A stretch of 64,000 nt of DNA, from positions 310,001-374,000 of the forward strand of contig JBOEGS010000004.1 of the NCBI GenBank assembly GCA_050633545.1, written 5' to 3'. The translations under genes and the position numbers were made by a program. The notes under the pieces are model-generated. The model was given only the letters and a program-made list of their open reading frames with translations, was not told the origin of the DNA and searched no databases. This document shows, in pieces, positions 50,590 to 59,081 of this stretch (the first letter of the stretch is position 1; each line of letters begins with the position of its first letter). This DNA is from Litorivita sp050633545. Lineage in GTDB: Bacteria > Pseudomonadota > Alphaproteobacteria > Rhodobacterales > Rhodobacteraceae.

Positions 50590-50870
50590 CAGCGGACCTT
50601 TCATTGAGAGGCCAAAGGGCAGGCAATACAGAGCGCCGCCATGATCGCAGGGCGGGCGGCGTCTTGATAACAACAACATATTCGAATTTCATTGATTCAG
50701 ATCAGATGCGGCAGATTTGGCGCCGCGTCGCTCGGATACGCGCGGGAGTGGCGGGGCGGGGTTGGCCGTGCGGGGCAGAGCAGGGCCAAGCCCGAGGCGC
50801 GGCCGCGCCCGCTGCGGCTTGCGGGAAATACGGCCTCGCCACAGGCGCGCTTTGGGCGTAATCACACCGC

Positions 50871-52103
50871 ATGACACAGTCTTACCCCCTTGAGCGCGCG
50901 GCGGATTTGCCGCTTTGGCGCCGCCCGATGACCTTGCTGTTTGTGATGGCGGCGCTGATGCCTGTGGCCTTTGCCACATGGTCGGCGCTGCTCAATAATT
51001 TTGTGATCGAGGCGGCGAATTTCGACGGGCAGGACATCGGATGGCTGCATTTCGTGCGCGAGATTCCGGGGTTTTTGGCGATCGGGGTGATCGCGATCAT
51101 CATCTTCATCCGCGAACAGGTGGTGGGATTGGTTTCGCTGGTTCTATTGGGCGTGGCGACGGCTTTGACGGGGTTTTTCCCCTCCTTGGGCGGCATCCTC
51201 ACCCTCACGATGCTCAGCTCGATCGGCTTTCATTATTATGAAACGGTCAACCAGTCCTTGCAATTGCAATGGCTGCCCAAGGACCGCGCGCCGCAGATTT
51301 TGGGGCGGCTTTTGGCGGTTGGCTCGGCGGCGACGGGCGTGGCCTATGTGCTGATCGTGATGACGTGGAAGGCTTTCGATCTGAGCTATAGCTCCGTCTA
51401 TATGGTTGCGGGCGCGGTCACGGCGGCGGGGGCTTTGTTTTGCCTGATCGCCTATCCTGTGTTCGAAAGCCCGCATCCGCAGGTCAAGAAGATGGTGCTC
51501 AAACGCCGCTACTGGCTGTATTACGCGCTGCAATTCATGGCCGGTGCGCGGCGGCAGATTTTCGTGGTCTTCGCCGGTTTCATGATGGTCGAGAAATTCG
51601 GCTATGAGGTGCATGAGCTGACCTCGCTTTACCTGCTGAACCTTGCGGCGAATATGGTGCTTGCGCCGGTCTTTGGCCACGCGGTGGCGCGGTTCGGCGA
51701 GCGGCGGACGTTGATGTTCGAATATGTCGGGTTGATCGGCGTATTTTTGGCCTATGGCGGGGTGTATTATTTCGGCTGGGGCGTTTTGGTGGCGGCGGCG
51801 CTTTATGTGATCGACCATATGTTTTTCGCGCTGGCTCTGGCGCTCAAGACCTATTTCCAAAAGATCGCCGATCCGCAAGACATCGCGCCGACGGCGGCGG
51901 TGGCCTTTACCATCAACCATATCGCCGCCGTGGGCTTGCCTCCGGTCTTGGGCTTTATGTGGATGATGTCGCCGGTTTCGGTCTTTGTAATGGCGGCGGC
52001 GATGGCGGGCGGGTCGCTTGTTTTGGCGCTGCTCATCCCGCGCCACCCCGAAAAGGGCAACGAGACGGTCTTTGCCAAATTCCGGCCCGCCGCCGCCGGA
52101 TAG
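50871..52103 (+). CDS. Major facilitator superfamily transporter
   Basis: A 410-residue polytopic membrane protein with 11-12 hydrophobic segments. After a polar start comes LLFVMAALMPVAFATWSALL; the central cytoplasmic loop is basic (HPQVKKMVLKRRYWLYY) and the loop GHAVARFGERRTLM resembles the MFS A-motif between helices. The substrate is unknown. There is no clear ribosome-binding site before the ATG. It is divergent from the YeeE/YedE gene with about 280 bp between them, in which I see nothing but GC-rich sequence. Confidence 0.83.
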   Translation: MTQSYPLERAADLPLWRRPMTLLFVMAALMPVAFATWSALLNNFVIEAANFDGQDIGWLHFVREIPGFLAIGVIAIIIFIREQVVGLVSLVLLGVATALTGFFPSLGGILTLTMLSSIGFHYYETVNQSLQLQWLPKDRAPQILGRLLAVGSAATGVAYVLIVMTWKAFDLSYSSVYMVAGAVTAAGALFCLIAYPVFESPHPQVKKMVLKRRYWLYYALQFMAGARRQIFVVFAGFMMVEKFGYEVHELTSLYLLNLAANMVLAPVFGHAVARFGERRTLMFEYVGLIGVFLAYGGVYYFGWGVLVAAALYVIDHMFFALALALKTYFQKIADPQDIAPTAAVAFTINHIAAVGLPPVLGFMWMMSPVSVFVMAAAMAGGSLVLALLIPRHPEKGNETVFAKFRPAAAG

Positions 52104-52358
52104 GAGGCGCGCGGGCGCGGCGGGCGGGTTCGCGCTGTGCGCCCCTGCGCAGCTTTGCGGTGCGGGCGGGTTTTGTGCGATGGCGCACAGGGCGATCTGC
52201 GCAGGGCCGATTTCTAGGGTTTTCTTCCGCTCGGCGGAATTTGGCGGCGCTGAGGGGCAAACTAAATACGCCGCCACCCTGTTCGCCGCGGATTTCGCGG
52301 GCTAGATTTCAACACCAGATACCCAGCGGACCGCCAGTTTTCGGCGGCAGGACCCGAT

Positions 52359-53819
52359 TTGAATACCCAAGCCAAATTTCTCACCGGCTCGACGATGCGC
52401 CATGTGATCGTGATGACGCTCACCGGCTCGCTCGGTCTGAGCTTTATGTTCCTTGTGGAGTTTCTGGCCCTGTGGTGGGTCAGCCAGCTTGACGATGAAT
52501 TGTTGATCACTGCCATCGGCTTTGCCGGCACGATCCAGTTTTTCGTGGTCTCGGTCGCCATTGGCATGATGATCGGCGCGGTGGCTCTGGTCAGCCGCGC
52601 CTTGGGGGCGGGCGACGGGGCCGAGGCCAAACGCATCGCCAGTTCGGCTTTGGTCTTTGCGGTGACGATCCTTGCGATCCTGTCGGGAGCGATGTTCGCG
52701 TTCCGCCACGAGATACTGGAGATGACGGGGGCCTCGGGCGAGGCGCTCGAAGTGGCGTCGGATTTCCTTGCCATCACCTTGCCGTCGGTGCCTTTCGTGG
52801 CGGCGGGCATGTGTTCGTCGGCGATTTTGCGCGCGCTGGGGGATGCGTGGCGCTCGATGATGGTGACGATGGTGGCGGGGCTTTTGGCCTTGGTGATTGA
52901 TCCGATCTTGATCATCTGGATGGATCTGGGGGCGCTGGGCGCGGCGATTTCCATCGTGATCTCGCGTTTGGGCATGACGGTTCTGGGCCTCTATTGGGTG
53001 ATCCACACCCATAAAATGTTCGGCCGTCCCAGCCTTGTGGATATGAAATTCTATATGCGGCCCTATCTGGCGATTGCGATTCCGGCGATTGCGACGCAAG
53101 TCAGCACCCCCTTTGGCAATTGGGTCGCGGTGCGCGCGATTGCCGAACACGGCGACAGCGCCGTGGCGGGATTGGGCGTGGTGATGCGGTTGACGATGCT
53201 GCTGTTTGGCGGGATTTTCGCGCTGTCGGGCGCGATCGGCGGGATCATCGGACAGAACTACGGTGCGCGGCAAATGGATCGCGTGGCCTCGGCCTATCGC
53301 GATGCTTTGGTGTTTTGCTTTGTCTATACGGTGGTGGTCTGGGCGGTCTTGGCGCTGTCGGCGGGCTTTGTGGTGCGCAGTTTCGGCCTGCATGATGACG
53401 GGGCCGATGTGGTTTATCTCTTCTCCTATTATATGGCGGGGGCCTTTGTGTTCACTGGTGCGTTGTTTGTGTCCAACGCAGGGTTCAACAATCTGGGCCG
53501 TCCGCTTTGGGCGACGGTGGCCAACTGGCTGCGCGACGGGGCGTTGATGTTCCCGCTGACCTTCGGGCTGGGCGCCGTCATGGGGGCGGGGGGCGTCGTC
53601 ACGGGCAATGCCTTGGCCAATGTGATTGCGGGCAGCTTTGCGGCGCTATTGGCGTGGCGCTTTATCCAGCGCAAGCGCGCGGGCATGGAGCCAGCGGGCG
53701 GATCCGCGCCCCATAGCCCCGCGATGGGCGCGGCGGGGGCCAAGGCCGCGACCATGGCCGCGCATGTGTCAATGCCGGCCGCCGCAGCCCCGCGCGGGCC
53801 GGATGCGCCAAAATCCTGA
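52359..53819 (+). CDS. MATE-family efflux transporter
   Basis: A 486-residue membrane protein with twelve predicted hydrophobic segments in two homologous halves, as in NorM-type multidrug/Na+ or H+ antiporters. LVEFLALWWVSQLDDELLI and GMMIGAVALVSRALGAGD are MATE landmarks in the first half; FGGIFALSGAIGGIIGQNYG is the matching segment of the second half. The tail of about 45 residues is Ala/Pro/Met-rich. The start is a TTG with GGCAGGA before it; the first ATG (codon 13) would cut the amino terminus slightly. Substrate unknown. Confidence 0.9.
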   Translation: MNTQAKFLTGSTMRHVIVMTLTGSLGLSFMFLVEFLALWWVSQLDDELLITAIGFAGTIQFFVVSVAIGMMIGAVALVSRALGAGDGAEAKRIASSALVFAVTILAILSGAMFAFRHEILEMTGASGEALEVASDFLAITLPSVPFVAAGMCSSAILRALGDAWRSMMVTMVAGLLALVIDPILIIWMDLGALGAAISIVISRLGMTVLGLYWVIHTHKMFGRPSLVDMKFYMRPYLAIAIPAIATQVSTPFGNWVAVRAIAEHGDSAVAGLGVVMRLTMLLFGGIFALSGAIGGIIGQNYGARQMDRVASAYRDALVFCFVYTVVVWAVLALSAGFVVRSFGLHDDGADVVYLFSYYMAGAFVFTGALFVSNAGFNNLGRPLWATVANWLRDGALMFPLTFGLGAVMGAGGVVTGNALANVIAGSFAALLAWRFIQRKRAGMEPAGGSAPHSPAMGAAGAKAATMAAHVSMPAAAAPRGPDAPKS

Positions 53820-53919
53820 GCGCCGCGGGGTTTTTCGCCCCTCAAACGTCACGAGAGTTGACGCTGCGCCCGCATCGTCCTAGGCGGGCGGCACACGCTT
53901 GCATATGCCGGAGACACCG

Positions 53920-54792
53920 ATGCCGACCTATACCGCCCTGACGACCCTGCTTGGAAAAGCGCCCGCCGAGGCTTTGGGCCTTGCGATGGAGCGCTTGATC
54001 CCCGAACCCACCGGCATCGGCGTGTTCGAGATCGAAGACGACACCGGCCTTTGGGAAGTGGGCGGCTATTTCACCGATGCGCCCGACGAGGCGGGGCTGG
54101 CTTTGCTGGCGGCGGCTTACGGGGCAAAACCCTTTTTGGTGTCGCAATTGCCCGAAACCGATTGGGTCGCCAAGGTCAAACGCGACCTGTCGCCGGTCGC
54201 GGCGGGGCGGTTCTTTGTTTATGGCAGCCATGACGCCGATCAGGTGCCCGAGGGCTGCGAGCCGCTGCTGATCGAGGCGGCGATGGCCTTTGGCACCGGC
54301 CATCACGGCACAACGCGCGGCTGTCTGGAGGCGCTGGACCGTTTGGACAAGGGCGGGTTCACCGGCCAAAGCGTGGCCGATATCGGATGCGGCACCGCCG
54401 TTCTGGCGATGGGCGCGGCGCGGATCTGGCCCGAGACGGTCATTGCCTCCGATATCGACGAGGTCGCCGTCGAGGTGGCCGAGGCCAATGTGATCGCCAA
54501 TGATCTGGCCGGACGGGTGATTTGCGTCGAGGCGGCGGGCTTTGGCCATCCCGATCTGGCGGCACGCGCGCCCTATGATCTGGTCTTTGCCAATATCCTC
54601 AAAGGCCCGCTGATCGACCTCGCGCCCGACATGGCGGCACATATGACGGCGGGAGGCTATGCGATTCTGTCGGGGATTTTGCACGCGCAGGCCGATGATG
54701 TGATCGAGGTTTATGCACGATCCGGCATCAATCTGGTCCATCGGGCCGAGATTGGTGACTGGACGACGCTAACGCTACAAAAAAACGCCTGA
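53920..54792 (+). CDS. prmA: Ribosomal protein L11 methyltransferase
   Basis: PrmA methylates ribosomal protein L11 using SAM. The 290-residue protein has MAFGTGHHGTTRGCLEAL (about 123-140), the SAM-binding DIGCGTAVLAMGAA (about 155-168) and the post-I region NILKGPLIDLAP. The start MPTYTALTTLLG is supported by GGAG seven bases before it; a further in-frame ATG and a TTG lie up to 21 bases upstream. The amino-terminal L11-binding domain is somewhat short but complete for this lineage. Confidence 0.92.
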   Translation: MPTYTALTTLLGKAPAEALGLAMERLIPEPTGIGVFEIEDDTGLWEVGGYFTDAPDEAGLALLAAAYGAKPFLVSQLPETDWVAKVKRDLSPVAAGRFFVYGSHDADQVPEGCEPLLIEAAMAFGTGHHGTTRGCLEALDRLDKGGFTGQSVADIGCGTAVLAMGAARIWPETVIASDIDEVAVEVAEANVIANDLAGRVICVEAAGFGHPDLAARAPYDLVFANILKGPLIDLAPDMAAHMTAGGYAILSGILHAQADDVIEVYARSGINLVHRAEIGDWTTLTLQKNA

Positions 54793-54850
54793 CAGAAACC
54801 TGTTTTGGGCCTAACTCGGCTGCCGTGACACAATGCTGCCTCAATCTTGG

Positions 54851-54865
54851 TTTACCCATGGTTAA
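54851..54865 (+). promoter_or_regulatory. CtrA-like site upstream of the small membrane-protein gene
   Basis: TTTA-N7-TTAA, matching the CtrA consensus TTAA-N7-TTAA at seven of eight positions, 45 bp before the next start codon. Such short sites arise by chance, but A/T-rich words are rare in this GC-rich sequence. Confidence 0.3.
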
Positions 54866-54910
54866 GTAACTGGTGTGTGTATGTCCGACTTTTTGTTACG
54901 GGAGAGAACG

Positions 54911-55255
54911 ATGGCTGATAGCTTTGCAGACTTTGACAATCGACTGAAGAATATCGACCGCGCGCATCGCAAGATGGATGGCGGCTATACCACCCATGTG
55001 GGCAAGGACGGGTTGATCGTCGTGCGCCCGCGCCGCGGCGGTGTGCGCTTGCCGGTCAAGGGTATGATGATCCTCGCGCTGGGGTTTTTCGGCTTCAAGG
55101 GCGCGCTTTTGGGGCATCTTGGCCCGCAGACCTATACCGACAAAGTGGCCGTGCTTGAGGCCGGCTCTGCGGTTGAACAATTCGGCGCATGGGCGATGTC
55201 GCCCGATCCTGCCACGCAGGTGATCGCCAAAACGCTGGCGCCTTATTTGCGCTAG
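54911..55255 (+). CDS. Small conserved single-pass membrane protein
   Basis: A 114-residue protein with a polar amino-terminal half (MADSFADFDNRLKNIDRAHR), a basic patch (RPRRGGVRLPVK, about 39-50) and one hydrophobic helix (about 51-70, GMMILALGFFGFKGALLGHL). The remainder, ending VIAKTLAPYLR, would be periplasmic. I recognise similar proteins in Rhodobacteraceae but know no function. GGGAGAG stands four bases before the ATG, a strong site. A strong bidirectional terminator follows. Confidence 0.8.
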   Translation: MADSFADFDNRLKNIDRAHRKMDGGYTTHVGKDGLIVVRPRRGGVRLPVKGMMILALGFFGFKGALLGHLGPQTYTDKVAVLEAGSAVEQFGAWAMSPDPATQVIAKTLAPYLR

Positions 55256-55302
55256 GCCGCCGCGCCCGATACCACGCTGCGATCCCTCCAGATCGCCCAA
55301 AA

Positions 55303-55339
55303 AAAGAACCGCCTTGGCCGGATGCCGAGGCGGTTCTTT
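55303..55339. terminator. Strong bidirectional terminator
   Basis: AAAGAACCGCCT and AGGCGGTTCTTT pair perfectly over 12 bp and the stem extends by TGGC/GCCG around a CGGAT loop. T-runs lie on both sides (seven on the minus strand). It ends both the 54911 gene and the DUF1127 gene. Confidence 0.9.
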
Positions 55340-55393
55340 GTCATTTGCGCTCCGAGACGCGTTCCCAAAACGGGGCCCGCTACGGGCGGCGCG

Positions 55394-55597
55394 TCAGAAG
55401 ACGGTGGTGCGGGCGAGGACGTCGGCGCGGTTCAGGCCGATGTCTTCAAGCTGGGCATCGCTCAGCGCCAAAAGCACCGAGCGGGTTTTGCGCGCGGCGA
55501 GGGCCTCGCGGATCAAGGTGACGTTGCGCACGGCGACATAGGCCGCGCGAGAGATCGAACCCGACAAAGCGGGGGTGTTTGTGTGCATGGCCGACAT
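55394..55597 (-). CDS. DUF1127 small protein
   Basis: A 67-residue protein with a carboxy-terminal DUF1127 motif (ALSDAQLEDIGLNRADV), here at 44-60. Small basic DUF1127 proteins in alphaproteobacteria are linked to RNA binding and to stress or phosphate/carbon adaptation. The start MSAMHTNTPALSG is backed by a strong AAGGAG; an upstream frame extension is unlikely. Its 5' leader holds a large nested inverted repeat. Transcription ends at the shared terminator downstream. Confidence 0.88.
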   Translation of the reverse strand: MSAMHTNTPALSGSISRAAYVAVRNVTLIREALAARKTRSVLLALSDAQLEDIGLNRADVLARTTVF

Positions 55598-55616
55598 GGG
55601 ACAGCTCCTTTGGAAT

Positions 55617-55699
55617 ATATGCGAAAACGCGCCTCGGATGGTGCGTGACGCCCACATAGGCGCGCGTTATGCGGCGCACCACTCCTTGTTTTCGCATAT
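55617..55699 (-). other. Nested inverted repeat in the DUF1127 leader (possible RNA structure)
   Basis: Outer arms ATATGCGAAAAC (55617-55628) and GTTTTCGCATAT (55688-55699) are perfect 12-bp complements. Inside are GGTGCG/CGCACC (55640-55645 and 55675-55680) and CGCC/GGCG (55649-55652 and 55659-55662). On the minus strand this would fold into an 83-nt hairpin whose downstream arm ends eight bases before the AAGGAG of the DUF1127 gene. A regulatory RNA element is possible; a protein-binding palindrome is an alternative. Confidence 0.5.
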
Positions 55700-55848
55700 C
55701 GCCCATGCAATTAGCGCATTGCTTAAAAATGTCGCAAACGGCCCCCATGGCCCTGTTTTAAAGGGGCTTGCGCAAAGTGACGGATCGCGGCCCGCGCGCG
55801 ACAGTTTTGCGCATTTTTGCCGCCGCGCGCGCAATTTTCTTGGCCTAT

Positions 55849-55863
55849 GTTCTTGTTTCGTGC
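55849..55863 (+). promoter_or_regulatory. Candidate alphaproteobacterial LexA (SOS) box upstream of ruvC
   Basis: GTTC-N7-GTGC, seven of eight matches to the alphaproteobacterial LexA consensus GTTC-N7-GTTC, 102 bp before ruvC. SOS control of ruvCAB is known in related bacteria; this site itself is a prediction. Confidence 0.4.
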
Positions 55864-55965
55864 TAACCCGCGTTAACAAAGCTGTCCGCCGCGCGTATCG
55901 AATTTGCGGCGCGCGCAGGCAGGGCCAGCAAAAACACGCGTCAATCGCGGCGAGGGTAGGGCAAA

Positions 55966-56487
55966 ATGATCAGGGTTTTGGGCATCGATCCGGGGCTGCG
56001 CAACATGGGTTGGGGCGTCATTGACGTGGACGGCTCGCGGCTGAGCCATGTGGCGAACGGCACCTGTCATTCGCTGGGCAAGGATCTGGGGCAAAGGCTT
56101 TTGTCGCTGCACGAACAATTGACCGATATTGTGCATCGCTATCGCCCCGATACGGCGGCGGTCGAGCAGACCTTTGTCAACAAGGACGGCGCGGGCACGC
56201 TCAAGCTTGGCCAAGCGCGCGCCATAGCGCTTTTGGTGCCGGCGCAGGCGGGGATCACCATCGGCGAATATGCCCCCAATTCGGTGAAGAAAACCGTGGT
56301 CGGCGTCGGTCATGCGGCCAAGGAGCAGGTGCAGCATATGGTGAAAATGCAGCTTCCGGGGGCCGATCTGACCGGCCCTGATGCGGCGGATGCTTTGGCG
56401 ATTGCGATTTGTCATGCGCATCACACGGCCTCGTCTGGGGCCTTGGCGATTGCGATGGCGGCGGCGGATGCGAGGGCGCGGGCATGA
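55966..56487 (+). CDS. ruvC: Holliday junction resolvase RuvC
   Basis: Endonuclease that cuts Holliday junctions during recombinational repair. In the 173-residue protein the four acidic catalytic residues are all present, one position later than in E. coli: Asp8 (LGIDPG), Glu67 (AAVEQTF), Asp139 and Asp142 (GPDAADALAIA). The carboxy terminus is extended by an Ala-rich stretch. Its stop overlaps the ruvA start (ATGA), so ruvC-ruvA-ruvB forms one coupled unit. Confidence 0.96.
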   Translation: MIRVLGIDPGLRNMGWGVIDVDGSRLSHVANGTCHSLGKDLGQRLLSLHEQLTDIVHRYRPDTAAVEQTFVNKDGAGTLKLGQARAIALLVPAQAGITIGEYAPNSVKKTVVGVGHAAKEQVQHMVKMQLPGADLTGPDAADALAIAICHAHHTASSGALAIAMAAADARARA

Positions 56488-57170
56488 TTGGCAAGCTGTC
56501 GGGCCGGATCGAGTATCGCGCCGAGGATCATATATTGATCGACGTGCGCGGGGTGGGCTATTTGGTCTATTGCTCGGATCGCACCATGGCGTCCTTGCCC
56601 GCCGTGGGCGAGGCCTGCGCGCTTTTCACCGATCTGGTGGTGCGCGAGGATTTGATGCAGCTTTTCGGTTTTCCGACGCTGCTGGAGAAGGAATGGCACC
56701 GTTTGCTGACCTCGATTTCCGGCATCGGAGCCAAGGCCTCTCTGGCGATTCTCGGCACGCTTGGCCCCGAGGGTTTGGGCCGCGCGATTGCCTTGGGCGA
56801 TTGGAACGCGGTCAAGGCGGCCAAGGGCGTCGGCCCGAAAACCGCGCAGCGGGTGGTGCTGGAACTCAAGGATAAAGCGCCCTCCGTCATGGCGATGGGC
56901 GGCACGTTGATGGCGGCCCAAGGCGAGCAGCAGGCCGAGGTCATCGATGCAGGGGACGCGCCCGCGCGCCCGCCCGCCGATGCGCCCAAACCCGCCGCCG
57001 CCAATGCCAGCGCGGCCGCGCAATCCGAAGCGCTCTCGGCGCTCACCAACCTTGGCTATAGCCCCTCCGAGGCCGCAAGCGCCGTGGCCGAAGCGGCGGG
57101 CGCGGCGCCCGAGGCGGCAACGGCGGAATTGATCCGCGCGGCGCTGAAGATTTTGGCGCCAAAGGGGTAG
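56484..57170 (+). CDS. ruvA: Holliday junction branch migration protein RuvA
   Basis: RuvA binds Holliday junctions and loads RuvB. The 228-residue protein starts MIGKLSGRIEYRAED, with GVGYLVYC, the helix-hairpin-helix regions GIGAKASLAILGTLG (about 81-95) and GVGPKTAQRVVLELK (about 116-130), and a carboxy-terminal RuvB-binding domain (ALTNLGYSPSEAASAV). The linker before that domain is longer and more Ala/Pro-rich than in E. coli. The ATG is fixed by the ATGA overlap with ruvC; ruvB starts 3 bases after its stop. Confidence 0.96.
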   Translation: MIGKLSGRIEYRAEDHILIDVRGVGYLVYCSDRTMASLPAVGEACALFTDLVVREDLMQLFGFPTLLEKEWHRLLTSISGIGAKASLAILGTLGPEGLGRAIALGDWNAVKAAKGVGPKTAQRVVLELKDKAPSVMAMGGTLMAAQGEQQAEVIDAGDAPARPPADAPKPAAANASAAAQSEALSALTNLGYSPSEAASAVAEAAGAAPEAATAELIRAALKILAPKG

Positions 57171-57173
57171 GAC

Positions 57174-58202
57174 ATGGAGACACCGGACCCGACATTGCGC
57201 CCCGAAGGATTGGCCGACGACAATGACCGCGCCCTGCGCCCGCAAGAGCTTGACGCCTTCATCGGCCAAGAAGAGGCGCGCGCGAACCTCAAGATTTTCA
57301 TTGCCTCGGCCAAGCAGCGCGGCGTGGCGATGGATCACACGCTGTTTCACGGCCCGCCTGGATTGGGCAAAACCACATTGGCGCAGATTATGGCGCGCGA
57401 GTTGGGGGTCAATTTTCGCATGACCTCTGGGCCGGTTCTGGCCAAAGCGGGCGATCTGGCAGCGATCCTGACCAACCTTGAGGCGCGCGATGTCTTGTTC
57501 ATCGACGAAATCCATCGGCTCAATCCGGCGGTCGAAGAGGTGCTTTATCCCGCGTTGGAGGATTTCGAGCTGGATCTGGTGATCGGCGAAGGGCCTGCCG
57601 CGCGCACGGTGCGGATCGAATTGCAGCCCTTCACATTGGTCGGGGCGACGACGCGGATGGGATTGCTCACCACGCCGCTGCGCGACCGGTTCGGCATTCC
57701 GACGCGGCTCCAGTTTTATACGGTGGACGAATTGCACGAGATCGTCACGCGCAATGCGGTCAAGCTGGGCGCGCCTTCGGATGATGGCGGCGCGCGCGAG
57801 ATCGCCAAACGCTCGCGCGGCACGCCGCGGATCGCGGGGCGGCTTTTGCGCCGCGTGGTGGATTTCGCCATCGTCGAGGGCGACGGGCGGGTGACGCGCG
57901 AGATCGCCGATCATGCGCTAACGCGTCTGGGGGTGGATCATCTGGGGCTTGATGGGGCCGACCGGCGGTATTTGCGTTTGATCGCAGAGGCGTATCAGGG
58001 CGGGCCGGTGGGGATCGAGACCCTGTCGGCGGCCCTGTCGGAAAGCCGCGATGCGCTCGAAGAGGTGATCGAGCCGTTCTTGTTGCAACAAGGTCTGATC
58101 CAGCGCACCCCGCGCGGGCGGATGTTGGCGCAGGCGGCATGGACGCATCTGGGCATGGCGGCGCCGCAGCCGCGCGGCGCGGGGGATTTGTTCGACGGGT
58201 AG
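57174..58202 (+). CDS. ruvB: Holliday junction branch migration helicase RuvB
   Basis: AAA+ motor of branch migration, 342 residues. Walker A is GPPGLGKTT (60-68), Walker B VLFIDEIHRL (107-116), sensor I lies in LVGATTRMGLLTTPLRDRFG with the arginine finger, and the winged-helix domain follows (QGLIQRTPRGRMLAQAAW). The start METPDPTLRP and RPQELDAFIGQ are normal. It is the last gene of ruvCAB; a 7-bp stem (AAGGGGC/GCCCCTT, 58276-58301) without T-run lies downstream. Confidence 0.97.
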   Translation: METPDPTLRPEGLADDNDRALRPQELDAFIGQEEARANLKIFIASAKQRGVAMDHTLFHGPPGLGKTTLAQIMARELGVNFRMTSGPVLAKAGDLAAILTNLEARDVLFIDEIHRLNPAVEEVLYPALEDFELDLVIGEGPAARTVRIELQPFTLVGATTRMGLLTTPLRDRFGIPTRLQFYTVDELHEIVTRNAVKLGAPSDDGGAREIAKRSRGTPRIAGRLLRRVVDFAIVEGDGRVTREIADHALTRLGVDHLGLDGADRRYLRLIAEAYQGGPVGIETLSAALSESRDALEEVIEPFLLQQGLIQRTPRGRMLAQAAWTHLGMAAPQPRGAGDLFDG

Positions 58203-58243
58203 TGGCGATGCGGTGCGGGCCGGCGCATTTCGCCCTTGAGGGA

Positions 58244-58280
58244 GCCTCCGGCGGGGATATTTAGAAGAAAGCAGAAAGGG
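58244..58280 (+). repeat. Rhodobacteraceae-type intergenic repeat (CCTCCGGCGGGGATATTT)
   Basis: GCCTCCGGCGGGGATATTT followed by a purine-rich AGAAGAAAGCAGAAAG tract. I recall closely similar GCCTCCGGCGGGxATATTT-plus-purine words scattered between genes in many Rhodobacteraceae genomes. Only one copy was seen in this window. Recognition from memory, not from a search. Confidence 0.4.
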
Positions 58281-58336
58281 GCGGCGGGTTTGCGGCCCCT
58301 TGAAGCGCGGCGGAGCTTTGCGGTAGAGGGCGGGGC

Positions 58337-58978
58337 ATGGAAAACCTGATGACACCCGCCCAGATCGAGAGCCATTTCACCCGTAGCGACGGCAGTTTTG
58401 CCTTTGCACGATGGGGGCGGCCGGTTGTGCCGATTGTTTTCGGGGTGGATGATGCCAGCCTGTCGGTGATCAAGGGTGCGGTGGAGGCGGTTGTGGCCTT
58501 GGCCGGTCACAAGATGGCCGAGACCGACCCCGAGCTTGGCGCGAACCTGATGGTTTTCTTTGTCGCGGGATGGGACGAGTTGCTGGGGGTGAAAGACCTT
58601 GGCGAGATGATCCCCGATTTGCCGCAGCGCGTGGCGCGGCTGCAGGCGGCGGGGGCGCGTCAGTATCGGGCGTTTCGCTTCGACGCGGACGGGGCGATCC
58701 GCGCCTGTTTTGTGTTTGTGCGCATGGATGAGGCGATGGCGCAGGTTCCGGCGGAGGATCTGGCGCTTGCGCAGGCGGCGCAGGCGCTGTTGCTGTGGTC
58801 CGATCAGGCCTTTGCTGAGCGCTCGCCCTTGGGGCGGCTTGAGGACGGGCGGGCGGTTTTGCGCCCCGAGGTCGGCGCGATGATCAAGGCGGCCTATGAT
58901 CCTTTGCTGCCCAATGCGGATGGCGACAAAAGCTTTGCCTTGCGGCTTTATGCGCGCATCGCGGCGGGCGCGGCCTAG
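58337..58978 (+). CDS. Conserved hypothetical protein between ruvB and ybgC
   Basis: A 213-residue soluble protein, mixed alpha/beta by eye, without signal peptide or membrane helix. MTPAQIESHFTRSDGSFAFA, RWGRPVVPIVFGVDDASL and NLMVFFVAGWDELL are its most distinctive segments. I have an impression of homologues at the same place in other Rhodobacteraceae, but I recognise no domain or function. The first ATG is preceded by GAGGGCGGGG; a second in-frame ATG is four codons later. Codon use agrees with its neighbours. Confidence 0.75.
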   Translation: MENLMTPAQIESHFTRSDGSFAFARWGRPVVPIVFGVDDASLSVIKGAVEAVVALAGHKMAETDPELGANLMVFFVAGWDELLGVKDLGEMIPDLPQRVARLQAAGARQYRAFRFDADGAIRACFVFVRMDEAMAQVPAEDLALAQAAQALLLWSDQAFAERSPLGRLEDGRAVLRPEVGAMIKAAYDPLLPNADGDKSFALRLYARIAAGAA

Positions 58979-59081
58979 GGCAGGGCACCTGCGCGGGCGG
59001 CTATGGGCGGATGGCCGCGGCTGGACATGGGGCGGGGGGCGTCCTATGCCTTGGGTGTTTCAACCTAGAGGCCCAGCATTC

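Larger units (their letters stand above)
55598..55965 (-). other. Divergent region between DUF1127 gene and ruvC
   Basis: A 368-bp gap with no protein-coding sequence. The DUF1127 side carries a nested inverted repeat (55617-55699) and a smaller one, GCAAT-N6-ATTGC (55707-55722). The ruvC side has a LexA-like box (55849-55863) and the near-symmetric GCTAACCCGCGTTAAC (55862-55877). Promoters for both genes must lie here. Confidence 0.5.

Noticed and set aside
53826..53845. Terminator after the MATE gene
   Set aside because: Only a four-base GGGG/CCCC stem with the Ts inside the loop; too weak to call.
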